Assembly: GCA_004519485.1 (NCBI GenBank) | Contig: CP038128.1 | Location: 1,009,001 to 1,073,000, forward strand | DNA: 64,000 nt | Direction: 5' to 3' | Source of the DNA: Nannochloropsis oceanica | Taxonomy: Eukaryota; Sar; Eustigmatophyceae; Eustigmatales; Monodopsidaceae | Shown here: positions 34,551-44,022 of the stretch, piece by piece | How positions within the stretch are numbered: the stretch's first letter is position 1 | How the letters are laid out: each line of letters opens with the position of its first letter | Program-made: the position numbers and the translations under genes | The notes under the pieces: model-generated | The model's database searches: none | Told to the model about the DNA's origin: nothing | Seen by the model: the letters and a program-made list of their open reading frames with translations, nothing else

Positions 34551-35082
34551 CATCTCCCCATCACTTTCGCCTCCTCAAGTCCGTCATTCCAAAATTCATA
34601 TATGAGATCTCCCATGTATGGATACTACGAGAGTCGAATCGTTTTTCTCAAATGTCCCCCGTCGCTGGGTGGGGAAAAAGGCGATCGTGATTTTTTCGCG
34701 ACGGGTTGTGATTTGCCCAACGTACGTGAGCCATGCAGACATTTCAAGTCACTTCACGCAACTGTTACAGTCCAACGATACCCATTTGGCACTGTTGTTT
34801 GTTTGTCATGCCGCATATAGCCTTGGAATCCTTGACGGACAGTGACAATGTGCCTGGGTCGCTCCTTCCCGATCCATCTCCTCTCCAGCGGGCTATCGCC
34901 TATCGGCGTACCCTCCCTCCTCATCCACTTTCCCTACGCATACACCAACACAAAATGTACGTCCAAAGTACGAGGGCGAATACGCGGTTTCTATCTCCAG
35001 GGGGCTGGACAAGGGGGTACCGTGGCAAGGAGGTGTTGTCTTGGATACTTCCTTGTCTGGAGCAAGCACGACCACGGGAATT

Positions 35083-35102
35083 CCTCCTCCTCCTCCTCCT
35101 CC

Positions 35103-35136
<34 letters not shown>

Positions 35137-35160
35137 TATCATCATCATTATCATCAGCAT
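35083..35160. repeat. Compound (CCT)n(CAT)n microsatellite
   Basis: About six CCT units run directly into about 18 CAT/TAT/CAG-type units. It lies just downstream of a small minus-strand open frame ending at 35163. Confidence 0.85.
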
Positions 35161-35162
35161 CG

Positions 35163-35354
35163 TCATTCTCCTCTCCTCCTCAACATAGACTCATTCAAAA
35201 CACGCTTCAGGCCCTTTAGTCCTGGCACCTTCTTCACGAGATCAAAGTAAAAGACGCGCTTTGCCCGGAGAAACAGGGACTGTTTAAATTTGAAGTATTT
35301 CTCGAGCTCAACAGTCTTGCTGTTGTCGCTCTGGAAATGTGCATTTACGACCAT
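35163..35354 (-). CDS. Possible small basic protein or terminal exon, unknown
   Basis: A 63-residue frame starts MVVNAHFQSDNSKTVELEKY. It is rich in Lys, Phe and Leu with a helical look (KYFKFKQSLFLRAKRVFYF, then KKVPGLKGLKRVL), unlike the random frames around it. It could be the last exon of a longer gene whose upstream part I cannot trace. No family is recognised. Confidence 0.3.
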   Translation of the reverse strand: MVVNAHFQSDNSKTVELEKYFKFKQSLFLRAKRVFYFDLVKKVPGLKGLKRVLNESMLRRRGE

Positions 35355-36976
35355 TTGACGCGACGCATATATGCACAACCCAATGCGGCTGTCCGGGTGG
35401 TAATTAGTGGCCAGGCACCGATCTGGAAACAGAGTGCAACACAGCCCCTCGCGACGATTCCCACCACCGTGGGCGACGCACATTCTTGGCTAGCCTGTAT
35501 TCTGGCTGTTGTGTTGAGCAGACTGCCCACACTCTGCTGTCTTGGACGGAGGCGCGGCGAAGAAAACAAAGATATGACGTGCTCACGAGAGTGGGGGTGG
35601 GGATCGAATATGGAGGGAGGGATGGAGGAATGGATGGATGGACGGTACAGACAATGAGTCGACGAGCGACGGAAAATGTTGAATAGACTGTGGGAATGAG
35701 GACGAGGAATGGAAGGAGGAAGCGGATAGAAGGTTAAGAAGGATAGGGTAGTTCTTTTTAGTTCTTTTTTTCTGCCGTTCCTACACTCCTATGTTACCTG
35801 GGTCACTTTTCAAATACTTATTATTGCTCAAATTGGCTTATCACTCAAATTGGCTATCGATAGTCGTGTTTTTGATCAAAGAGGGGTTGTACAGGATGAC
35901 TATTTTCGTCTGTTTTCATCAGAGTGACGCATCAAAAGGCGCGGTCACCTGCAAGAATCCGAAAGTGCGTCACGATTCGCGCGATTCTGGCTGTGTGTTC
36001 CTTGCTCCTCGATGCCGTTGTGCGCCAATGACCATTACTCATCACACTCAGGACCAAATCAGCTGAAAATACCCCCATATCGTAGTCTTGACTCTGTCTC
36101 TATCGCTTTGGCCCTATGCTGCTTGATTTTTCCATCTAGCCTTGCTTTGACCCAGCAGTCCTTCTCATTATTCATCATCACCAAACGGCTCCGCTTTCGC
36201 GCACTTAAGACGCGGTTGTCGGCGACTGGATGCTGGCATGGACTGAGGAGCTTGAGGCTCTGTGTGTGAGTGTGTGTGGGTGGGTGGGTGGGTGGATGTC
36301 CATCACGCCACACCACTGCATGGGCATTGATCTCTTTGGTATGGAATCATTGTGGCGTGCAGGTGTGGATGATCAAAGCTCGGACCGACACATCGGCCGG
36401 GTTTTAAATCTCTCTTTCCTGGTCACCTGGCCCAGCACATGTACAAATACCCATCGCCACACCCCTCACACGGACATAGGCTTTAGGACTCGCAGCTGGA
36501 CCGTCAGACGCCTCGCTCCAATCGTTCAAGCCTCCGCCGCGCTCTTCTGTTAGGGTTACGAGACGTGCGCACCTCATCTGATCTCCGGAGTATTAAAACC
36601 AAGCAGTTTCCCTCCACGACCTACAAAGGTAAGGTGTGAGTGCTGTGCTGGTGCGACATGGGCGAAAGGATGACATGATGCAAGGGCTAGCACTCGAAAT
36701 TGGATAGGCCCATGCCCACACACTCAGCGCGCAGCGGGCGGCGTTCGATGATGATCGTAGACCGTGCTTACTTGCCCTCCGGCAATTTGGCTTTTGCCTG
36801 CTCCCTGTATACCACAACGCAGATCTCACCAGCCCTTTTTGTGTTTTTTCCTTCTTGCGCGGCCGAGTCCGCGGTGAAAGACGTTTTCCTTCCTCCACGC
36901 TCTGTGCCCTCTCACGCAGACAAAACCATTCAGGTCCTCCCTCCCCTCCCTTTCTCCCCTCCTCCCCTTGGCGCAG

Positions 36977-38014
36977 ATGTTGGACATGACCACTGTGTTC
37001 GCCATGGTGGGCAATGTCGGCTCAGTTGTCGGCGTGGTTATCATGAACAAATACATCGTCTCGATCGACGCCTTCAACTTTATGGTCTTTCTCTCCTTCA
37101 CCCACTTTGTCTTCACCTACTTCGGGTGTTGCGTCCTCCTCAAATTCCGGTTCTTTACTTACAAACCGGCTCCGCTCCGGGGTGTCCTCCCCGTGGCCCT
37201 TGGCTCGTTGGGCAGTGTGGCATTTATGAATCTGAATCTCGCGCATAACTCTGTCGGGTTTTATCAGTTGTCGAAGCTAGCCTGTATCCCGGTGACCATT
37301 TTTCTGGAACGGGTGTTCTACGGTAAGACCGTGCCAGGACCTATTCTTTTGACGCTGATCCCCATCACGATTGGAGTGGGCATTGCCACTGTGAATGATG
37401 TGACTGTTAACTTTGTCGGGACGGTCTTCGCGGGTTTCGCCGTGCTTTTTACTTCCTTGGCGCAAATTTTCACGTCAACGTACCAGAAGCAACTGGATTG
37501 CGATGCCTTGCAACTGCTCTATCATTCCTCGCCGCTCATCGCGGGGGGTATGTTTTGCATGATCCCTTTTTTCGACAACGTCAGGTATCTCGTTAAAACA
37601 GAGTTTTCCATCCCTCTGGTGAATCATGTGCTGTCCTCGTGCGTGCTTGCTCTCGGTGTGAACATCTCGAATTATCTCGTGCTGGGGAAGACGTCCCCTC
37701 TAACCTACCAGGTGCTGGGGCACTTGAAGACGATTTTGATTCTAGTGTTAGGCTTTGTGGTGTTCCATTATGAATCCAATTTGAGGGCGGTGATTGGGAT
37801 TGTGGTTGCTCTTGGGGGAGTGATCGCCTACACCGAGTTAAAGCGACAGGTGTCGTCGCAGGGGCTTGTGACGGTTGTGAATGGCAGCAGCAGCAGTAGC
37901 AGCAGGGGAGGGATGCAGTATTCCAAGCTGGAGACACATGAGGACATGATCCCTGATGGTGAGGTAGGGGAGGCGAGGATGCTTGAGATGTTGTCAGGGC
38001 CGATGAAGGTCTAA
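36977..38014 (+). CDS. Drug/metabolite superfamily TPT-type transporter (SLC35E3-like)
   Basis: A frame of 345 residues begins MLDMTTVFAMVGNVGSVV. The ATG directly follows an acceptor-like GGCGCAG, so a 5' exon may exist. It has about ten hydrophobic segments. Family marks are VVIMNKYIVSIDAFNFMVFL at the start (the NKY/W motif after the first helix), FMNLNLAHNSVGFYQLSKL, and the late VLGHLKTILILVLGFVVFH, a KT-containing helix of the triose-phosphate-translocator/nucleotide-sugar group. The C-terminal 45 residues are polar with a Ser run. SLC35E3-like proteins are Golgi or ER carriers; plant relatives move UDP-sugars. The substrate is not evident. No plastid presequence is visible in this model. 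Confidence 0.87.
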   Translation: MLDMTTVFAMVGNVGSVVGVVIMNKYIVSIDAFNFMVFLSFTHFVFTYFGCCVLLKFRFFTYKPAPLRGVLPVALGSLGSVAFMNLNLAHNSVGFYQLSKLACIPVTIFLERVFYGKTVPGPILLTLIPITIGVGIATVNDVTVNFVGTVFAGFAVLFTSLAQIFTSTYQKQLDCDALQLLYHSSPLIAGGMFCMIPFFDNVRYLVKTEFSIPLVNHVLSSCVLALGVNISNYLVLGKTSPLTYQVLGHLKTILILVLGFVVFHYESNLRAVIGIVVALGGVIAYTELKRQVSSQGLVTVVNGSSSSSSRGGMQYSKLETHEDMIPDGEVGEARMLEMLSGPMKV

Positions 38015-39197
38015 GAGGAAGGAGGGAAGGAGGAAGGAGGGAGGGGCAAATATGGTGACGGGGGTAGGGGTACAAATCAAGCTGGAAACGCAGGAAGTGA
38101 TGATGGGGTGTGGAGGCATTAAAGCAGGTATGTATTGTCGGGGCCAATCAAGGTCTCGAAGACGCAGCAGCAGCGGCAGTAGCAGCAGTTATAGTGGTGT
38201 TCGTGGTAGTGGGAAGGAAGTAAATATGATGCGACGGTTGAATAAAAATGTGACCAGTGTGAGTGAGGGAAGGTGGGACGGAGTGGTAGAATGGAGAATC
38301 GAAACGAGAATGGCAGATACAGATAGGCACAGAGACAGGCACAGAGAGAGAAAGCATGAAAAAAGAACCCTTTAACCGTCATTACTTAAGAGCCTCAAGA
38401 ATGCTTCCAGCGAAGCAGGATAAGCAGCAGTAGCAGCAGCAGCAGCAGCCGTAGGAGCGGTCTCTTGTCTATCTGTCTGGGCATGTCTGTGCCTGTATCC
38501 ACCATAGAGAATATGTCTGTCAGGAAATGTCTGAGAAAAGGTTCGGCACTGGTTCTGTGTTCGAGACTGGAAAAAAAGAAGGATAGAGAGACTGAAACTA
38601 AAGGGTGGGGGAAATGGAAGGAAAAGTAGGAGAGAGAAAATTACTGAGCGGAAAATGGAAGGACTGGTCAAAAGAGCAGATTGAAAGCGTAGGGAGAGAG
38701 TGTGTGATTAAAGAGGGGGTAGAAATAATTTCATCGTGTACCACCAGAACTTCATGAATCAAAGAGTGGCATCCGTCGACCCACCAAAAAACACCCCTCC
38801 GGGTGCTATGAAATAAGAAGAAGAATAAGAAATATCCCTGGGAAGACAGAAGGGGGCCCAGAAGAAAAACGTAAAGAGAGCAAGAGACAAAAGGTGAATG
38901 AAAGGAAAACAGGAGGCTGTAGACTGTGCGACTCTCCCCTTCCTCCCACCCACCCCCCCAAAAAAAGAACCAGAACCATCCAAAGGGAGGGACAACATTT
39001 GAAGACAGGGAAAAAAGAATAATCCAAAAATGTCCAGCATGAATGAAATTATTCGTCCTTTTGTTTGTTTCGTCCTCACATATGAATTTTTGCTTTGCTA
39101 TGGTATCTCTATTTGCACCCTTCCGTTGGTCAGCTCTCAAAAAGAGGCGAGGTCCAACCTGCTGCAATTCTTCCTCAAACCCTCGTTCTCCCGTTAT
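38015..39197. other. Convergent intergenic region
   Basis: This lies between the 3' ends of the TPT transporter and the small basic protein gene. It is rich in purine tracts on the plus strand, with a CAG-type tract near 38426-38455. The 189-codon minus-strand frame inside is Phe/Ser-rich and reads like translated pyrimidine-rich DNA. Confidence 0.4.
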
Positions 39198-39668
39198 CTA
39201 AAGCTTGACACGCTTCTGCTTTTTGGCACTGTACGCCTGTCCAGACTTCTTGAACCGTGACATGACGCGCGCCTTGCCCGTGGCCCTCTTACCAGGCACT
39301 ACCTCCATCCCCTCCGCCTCCTCCTCCTCCTCCTCCTCCTCCGATTCCTCCGCTGCCGGGGGCATCTCGACATCCTCCTCGGACGCTTTCTTCGCCACCG
39401 CCTCCTTCTTGTTGCTGCTGCTCTTCTTGGTCTTGTTGTTGATGGCCATGCGACGTTGTACGGACATGGCTTGTGCTTCACTTCCCGGTAACCTCCTTAA
39501 AATCCCTCGTAGCTTCATAATGGAGGGCTGGTCTGTCTGAGTGGAGAGGCTCGCCGCAAGCCGCTCGGCTTGCTCCTTTAGCTGCTTAGTCTCTGCCGGC
39601 ACTCCCAGTGTCCGCCGCCGCTCGGAGGCCCAGTGTTTGCGGGTCTTGGAGCGCGCGGATTTGGCCAT
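39198..39668 (-). CDS. Small basic nucleolar-type protein (DUF2423/LLPH-like N-terminus)
   Basis: A single exon of 156 residues. The start MAKSARSKTRKHWASERR matches the MAKSxRSKxxR opening of the DUF2423/LLPH group, which includes small nucleolar proteins tied to ribosome maturation. The middle (SIMKLRGILRRLPG) is followed by a Lys/Ser stretch, an acidic Glu run (about 108-118) and a basic tail (KARVMSRFKKSGQAYSAKK). Basic ends with an acidic centre are usual for nucleolar proteins. The family link rests on the N-terminus only; another ribosome-biogenesis factor is possible. Confidence 0.62.
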   Translation of the reverse strand: MAKSARSKTRKHWASERRRTLGVPAETKQLKEQAERLAASLSTQTDQPSIMKLRGILRRLPGSEAQAMSVQRRMAINNKTKKSSSNKKEAVAKKASEEDVEMPPAAEESEEEEEEEEAEGMEVVPGKRATGKARVMSRFKKSGQAYSAKKQKRVKL

Positions 39669-40199
39669 ATCTCTGAAGCTTTTTGTGGGTGATATGGTGG
39701 TTGGGTGAAGGGGTGGGGAGGTCGTGAGCTTTGATGGTCATAAAAAGCGCTGGAAGAGATGATCATGGTCATAACTCCGCGTGGCTAGTTCGACAAGTCC
39801 CTCATCTCCTAAGACTATGAGCACAAGAAGAGAAACAGAAATCTGCGGGGCATATGGCCTGGGCCACCCAAGCAGCAGTCGCCCAAAAATATCCTACAGG
39901 CCTTATGCATTGAGCAGATCGATTCTTATTGACATGTGCGCAGCTCTATATTTCTCGCAACCAAGCCAATACAAATTTTGTGAGAAATTGACAGGATAGC
40001 TTGGGTATAATAGAAATTAGGGCATGATAGCATGTGGTCGCGTAAATGTGCGGCACTTCATTAAATGATAATATGATCAAGGTCCTTACGTGTCGAAATT
40101 TTTAAGTAAATTTACATTTTAAAAAATACGTAACTTCAGCTGTTTTGTGCCTTATCGATATTGACTATTCCAACATCCACCCTCCCACCGTCTCGCTCA
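39669..40199. other. Intergenic, AT-rich on the right
   Basis: This lies upstream of the small basic protein gene (minus) and downstream of the ATP12 gene (minus). Positions 40020-40150 are clearly AT-rich. I see no gene. Confidence 0.45.
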
Positions 40200-41426
40200 C
40201 TATTTCGGGGTGCTCTCCGGAAATTCCTTCCTCAGCCTTGCCTTGACCCGCGCCCTCAACTCTTGGTGAGGCATCAACCCCGCCTTCGCCTTCTTACTTC
40301 CCTTCTCCTCTTCGGCCAACAACCATAAAAAACTTGACGCCGCGGCAGCCTGCGAATATAGTACCGTCTCTTCCAGCTCGTGATAAAGATCCACTGACCC
40401 CCATGCAGCCTTCTGGTGCATCTCTTCCAAAGCACTAGCCTGACAGGCCTCCTCAATCGTCACGTGCCTGAACACCACAGCCAACGCAGTGATCACACTC
40501 TTGAGATCAAGAACAAGAGAGAGGAATGCTGCCAGGGTAAAGGGGTCCATCTCCTGAAGCATTAAGCCTACCTTTTTTAAGGTCTCGGGGGTATTATGAC
40601 ACACACCCAACATATGCGAGGGTTTCGCAATATGCACCCCATATTCATCCTTCAACCAGGCCAACAATGGCTCCCAAGCCTTCTGCTGTCGTCGGAGGAG
40701 CTTGTGGTCGTCTTCCTCCTCGGGAAAGCAGTAACAAACTGTGTCCGTGGCAAGGTACCGCAAGCACCTATCTATGGTCGATTGCCTACTAAAAATAATC
40801 TCGTCCAATGCAATGGTAGCCATGCCCGTTAAAGGCATATATGTAGGCTCTATCCCTTTATACGTCACTTGCTGATCCCACTCCAAGGCTACAGCAAGGG
40901 CCAGACCTTTGGTCGGGAGGCGGTAGGGCTTTTCGGTGCCGGGTGTTTTGAGTGGATACCCGTCAAGAGTGACTTCGTAGTGCTGGACATGCTTACCAGC
41001 TTCATCGAGGGAGGGGCGGACGCCGACACTTTTATAAAACCTCCTCCTACCCATAAAGCTCGAGGTGGCCATCTTGATAGCCAGTCCGTCCTTCATGTGA
41101 CTCTCTTGGGGCTCCGCTTCGGCCGCCGCGTCCTCTGCTGCCATCTCCTCGTCCGTCGGTCGCCCTCCCACGTGCGGAAAGGGCAGGACATCCTCTGATT
41201 TGTGCGTCGACGACGAGGAGGAGGAGACAGAAAAGGAAGCGCGCGTCGGGGTGCTTGTGAAGGCAGTACTGGTGATGTTGTTGAAGGGAGCAGAGGAGAC
41301 GAGGAGGGTATGAGGATTCTGTTGCTGCTGCACGAAGGGGGCTGGTGAAAGGTGATGAGTCTGGACTTGTAAGGCGCGCCGCAGCAAGGCCGAGAAGCGG
41401 CACGTTGCTTTGAGGGTAGCGGACAT
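40200..41426 (-). CDS. ATP12: ATP12 chaperone for mitochondrial F1-ATPase assembly
   Basis: A single exon of 408 residues starts at the ATG at 41426 (MSATLKATCRFSALLRRAL); this Arg-rich opening is a typical mitochondrial presequence. After a Ser/Thr-rich linker and an acidic patch, the ATP12 domain runs from about residue 128 to the end. It has RRRFYKSVGV, HYEVTLDGYPLKTPG (the conserved LDGRxLKTP region), LALAVALEWDQQ, YMPLTGMATIALD, LATDTVCYCFPEEE, WEPLLAWLKDEYGV and a late VDLYHELEE (LDALYLEE region of other ATP12 proteins). ATP12 binds free F1 alpha subunit in the matrix and prevents its aggregation. The gene is divergent to MTHFR with 346 bp between start codons. Confidence 0.93.
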   Translation of the reverse strand: MSATLKATCRFSALLRRALQVQTHHLSPAPFVQQQQNPHTLLVSSAPFNNITSTAFTSTPTRASFSVSSSSSSTHKSEDVLPFPHVGGRPTDEEMAAEDAAAEAEPQESHMKDGLAIKMATSSFMGRRRFYKSVGVRPSLDEAGKHVQHYEVTLDGYPLKTPGTEKPYRLPTKGLALAVALEWDQQVTYKGIEPTYMPLTGMATIALDEIIFSRQSTIDRCLRYLATDTVCYCFPEEEDDHKLLRRQQKAWEPLLAWLKDEYGVHIAKPSHMLGVCHNTPETLKKVGLMLQEMDPFTLAAFLSLVLDLKSVITALAVVFRHVTIEEACQASALEEMHQKAAWGSVDLYHELEETVLYSQAAAASSFLWLLAEEEKGSKKAKAGLMPHQELRARVKARLRKEFPESTPK

Positions 41427-41772
41427 GCTTTGTTGTGTAGAAATAGGGACCAATGTAAGTGGGTGCTCAAATGATTTGAGGCACAGGCACGGGTAATAGA
41501 TTTATGATGACGCGGTTGTGAACGAGCGGCTTGTAGAGGCCACGGACTTCGCATTTCGCTCTCTTTGTCCACACTTACCCCACCACCAATACCGGCACCA
41601 GAAGCAGTACTCGACCATGATGCGATACTTTCCACGTGCTCTTCCCTCCTGAAAGACTTATGCCCATGTCCCCACGCTTACACTCACAGGTAAGCAACGG
41701 ACACAGCGCACGACTACCTCACGATCAGCATAGGCTTCCGGCACGTACTACTGCCACCAGGAGGACGAGTAC
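41427..41772. promoter_or_regulatory. Shared divergent promoter interval, ATP12 and MTHFR
   Basis: Only 346 bp separate the two start codons on opposite strands, so the promoters and 5' leaders of both genes must lie here, or one must lie in an upstream intron. I see no clear TATA box. The MTHFR frame is open upstream of its ATG to an acceptor-like ATAG near 41731, so an extra 5' exon for MTHFR could use part of this space. Confidence 0.35.
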
Positions 41773-43790
41773 ATGAAGATCATCGACAAGATCAAAGACG
41801 TAAGCAGTCCACGCCGTGATCTCTTTGCATCTCCCCCGGCCCTGAGTCCTACACTCGTCCTTCCCTCGCCCGGCTCGTACCATGCTCCCTCGCTCACGCA
41901 TACCAATTACTACCCACAATTTCACAGGCTCAAGAAGCCGCGGCCCTCCAGCCTCAACAACCTCTACCCACCTATTGTTCCTTTGAATTTTTCCCTCCAA
42001 AAACGGCGGCAGGCGTGGAGAACCTGTACATGCGTATTGACCGCCTCGCGTCCTTGGAACCACTCTTTGTTGACGTCACCTGGGGTGCAGGCGGGAGCAC
42101 CGCCGATCTGACCTTGCAGATTGCTGCAAACGCTCAGAGATATTTGGGACAAGAGGTATTGATGCATCTAACGTGTACAAATTTACATGTGGATAAAATC
42201 AAGGCGGCCTTGAACGAGGCTCGGCAAGCAGGGATTCAGAACATCTTGGCCTTGCGTGGGGACCCTCCCAAGGGGGCGACAGCTTGGGAGTGTTGCGAAG
42301 GAGGGCTTGCGTATGCGATTGACTTGGTGCGATTGATAAAAGAGGAGCACGGAGACTATTTTTGCATCGCTGTGGCTGGGCATCCCGAGGGGCATCACCG
42401 GGAGGGAGGGGGAGGAGATGGAACGGGGGTGGGGCCGGCAGAGCCCGTTGACCTGGATGAGGAAATCCAGTATTTGAAGGCGAAAATTGACGCAGGCGCT
42501 TCATTTGTCGTGACTCAATTTTTTTATGATGCCGAGGTATATTTGGACTACGTGGCTCGGTGTCGCGCGGCGGGGATTGAGTGTCCGATTATTCCTGGGT
42601 TCATGCCTATTCAAAGCTACATGTCATTTCAACGTATGACCACCTTTTGTCGGACCCGTGTCCCGGCTGAGATGTGGGAGGAGCTCGCGCCGATTAAGGA
42701 GGATGATGAGGCAGTCCGGAAGTGGGGGGTGATGTACTTGACGAAGCTCTGTCGTCGTCTCTTGGACGCGGGGGGCACTTGTAATTGTATTCATTTCTAC
42801 ACCCTAAACTTGGAAAAATCCGTGAGATTGATTTTGGAGAGCCTGGGAATGACAGCCACGGCGTCTACACGGCGACAATTTCCTTGGCGGGCGTCAAAAT
42901 TAAGTGCCAGGGCGGGGGAGGATGTGCGGCCGATTAATTGGGCGAACAGGCCTAAGTCTTACCTGTCTCGGACGGAGGAGTGGGATGAGTTCCCGAACGG
43001 CAGGTGGGGGGATGGAAGAAGTCCAGCGTTTGGAGAATTGAGTGATTATCGGTTTGTGGATACGTCGTTGGGGGGGTCGAGGGAGGATAGAAGGGCGATG
43101 TGGGGAGAGGCGCCGTTGGAGGAGGAGGAGGTGTTCGAGGCATTTGTGAAATATGTCCAGGGGAAGATCCCATTATTGCCTTGGTGTGAGGTGCCGTTGC
43201 AAGCGGAGACGGGAACGATATGCACGGATTTGATCAATATTAATAAGGCTGGTTTTTTGACGATCAATAGCCAGCCGGCTGTGAACGGGGCAAAGAGCGA
43301 TGATCCCGTTTTTGGATGGGGGGGCCCTGGGGGGAGAGTGTACCAGAAGGCGTACGTGGAGTGTTTTACGTCCCCTCAGAATTTGAAGTTGTTGATGGAG
43401 CTGTGTGCGAAGCGACCAAATTTACAATTTTATGCCGTTGATGTCGCGGGGAATACGTATTCGAATGGGTCGAAGAAGGCGACGGCCTTGACGTGGGGGG
43501 TGTTTCCAAATAATGAGATTTTGCAGCCAACAATTTTTGACCCGAACACCTTTCTAGTCTGGAAGAACGAGGCGTTCCAGTTGTGGACCTCAATTTGGGC
43601 GTCTATCTATGATGATGAATCGGCGTCGAATGCTTTGATTCACTCCATGCATGACTCGTACTTTTTGGTGGCGATTGTGGATAATGACTTCTTGAGTACT
43701 GCATTGATTTGGACGCTATTTCGGGAGATTATTGGAGAGGGAGAGAAGGAGAGGGGAAGTCAACATCATCCCCAGTATTCGCTACCTTAG
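41773..43790 (+). CDS. MTHFR: Methylenetetrahydrofolate reductase
   Basis: Two exons are read: 41773-41799 (MKIIDKIKD) and 41928-43790, phase 0, donor GTAAGC and acceptor TTTCACAG, about 629 residues. The catalytic domain shows PTYCSFEFFPPKTAAGVENL, FVDVTWGAGGSTADLT, MHLTCTNLHVDKI, NILALRGDPPKG, FVVTQFFYDAEVY and PIIPGFMPIQSY, the FAD/folate barrel. The enzyme reduces 5,10-methylene-THF to 5-methyl-THF for methionine synthesis. A Gly-rich insertion (about residues 152-165) sits before DEEIQYLKAKIDAGA. The C-terminal part (from PINWANRP to the end) is the eukaryotic S-adenosylmethionine-binding regulatory domain, so feedback control is possible. It is full length for the eukaryotic type. Confidence 0.95.
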
Positions 43791-44022
43791 TTCAGCAAGG
43801 AAGAGAGGGAAGTGGAAAGATCTGATGTCTAATATAGGTGCAGTTTGGTGTGTAATACATGCAAAGAAGGAAATGTTTCAACTGGGCGTCTTTTGAGTCT
43901 ATGTGATGCTGGAGGGTTTGTTCTTTAATCTTTTTCCCCCGTCGTTCCTCGGTCCAGACGCATTGAAATAAACGTGCCCAAACTTTTTTTTCCGCGCTCT
44001 CTCCTCTCCTTTCTCTTTCTCG

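Larger units (their letters stand above)
33489..36976. other. Long region with repeats and only weak gene candidates
   Basis: About 3.5 kb lie between the p24 gene and the TPT transporter. Open frames are short. A 69-codon plus-strand frame at 33901-34107 and a minus-strand segment near 34290-34365 with a clean donor (MFRGRIMRPMHSGRALPQI, then GTAAGT) are the most protein-like, but neither could be joined to a partner exon. Two repeat blocks (34437-34550 and 35083-35160) and one ORF (35163-35354) are listed separately. From 35690 to 36590 I see nothing. Confidence 0.35.

Noticed and set aside
34921-35166. Met/Arg-run minus-strand frame
   Set aside because: It is produced entirely by the CAT/CCT microsatellite.
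38598-39167. 189-codon Phe/Ser-rich minus-strand frame
   Set aside because: It reads as translated pyrimidine-rich DNA between two convergent genes, with no pattern of membrane segments or motifs.
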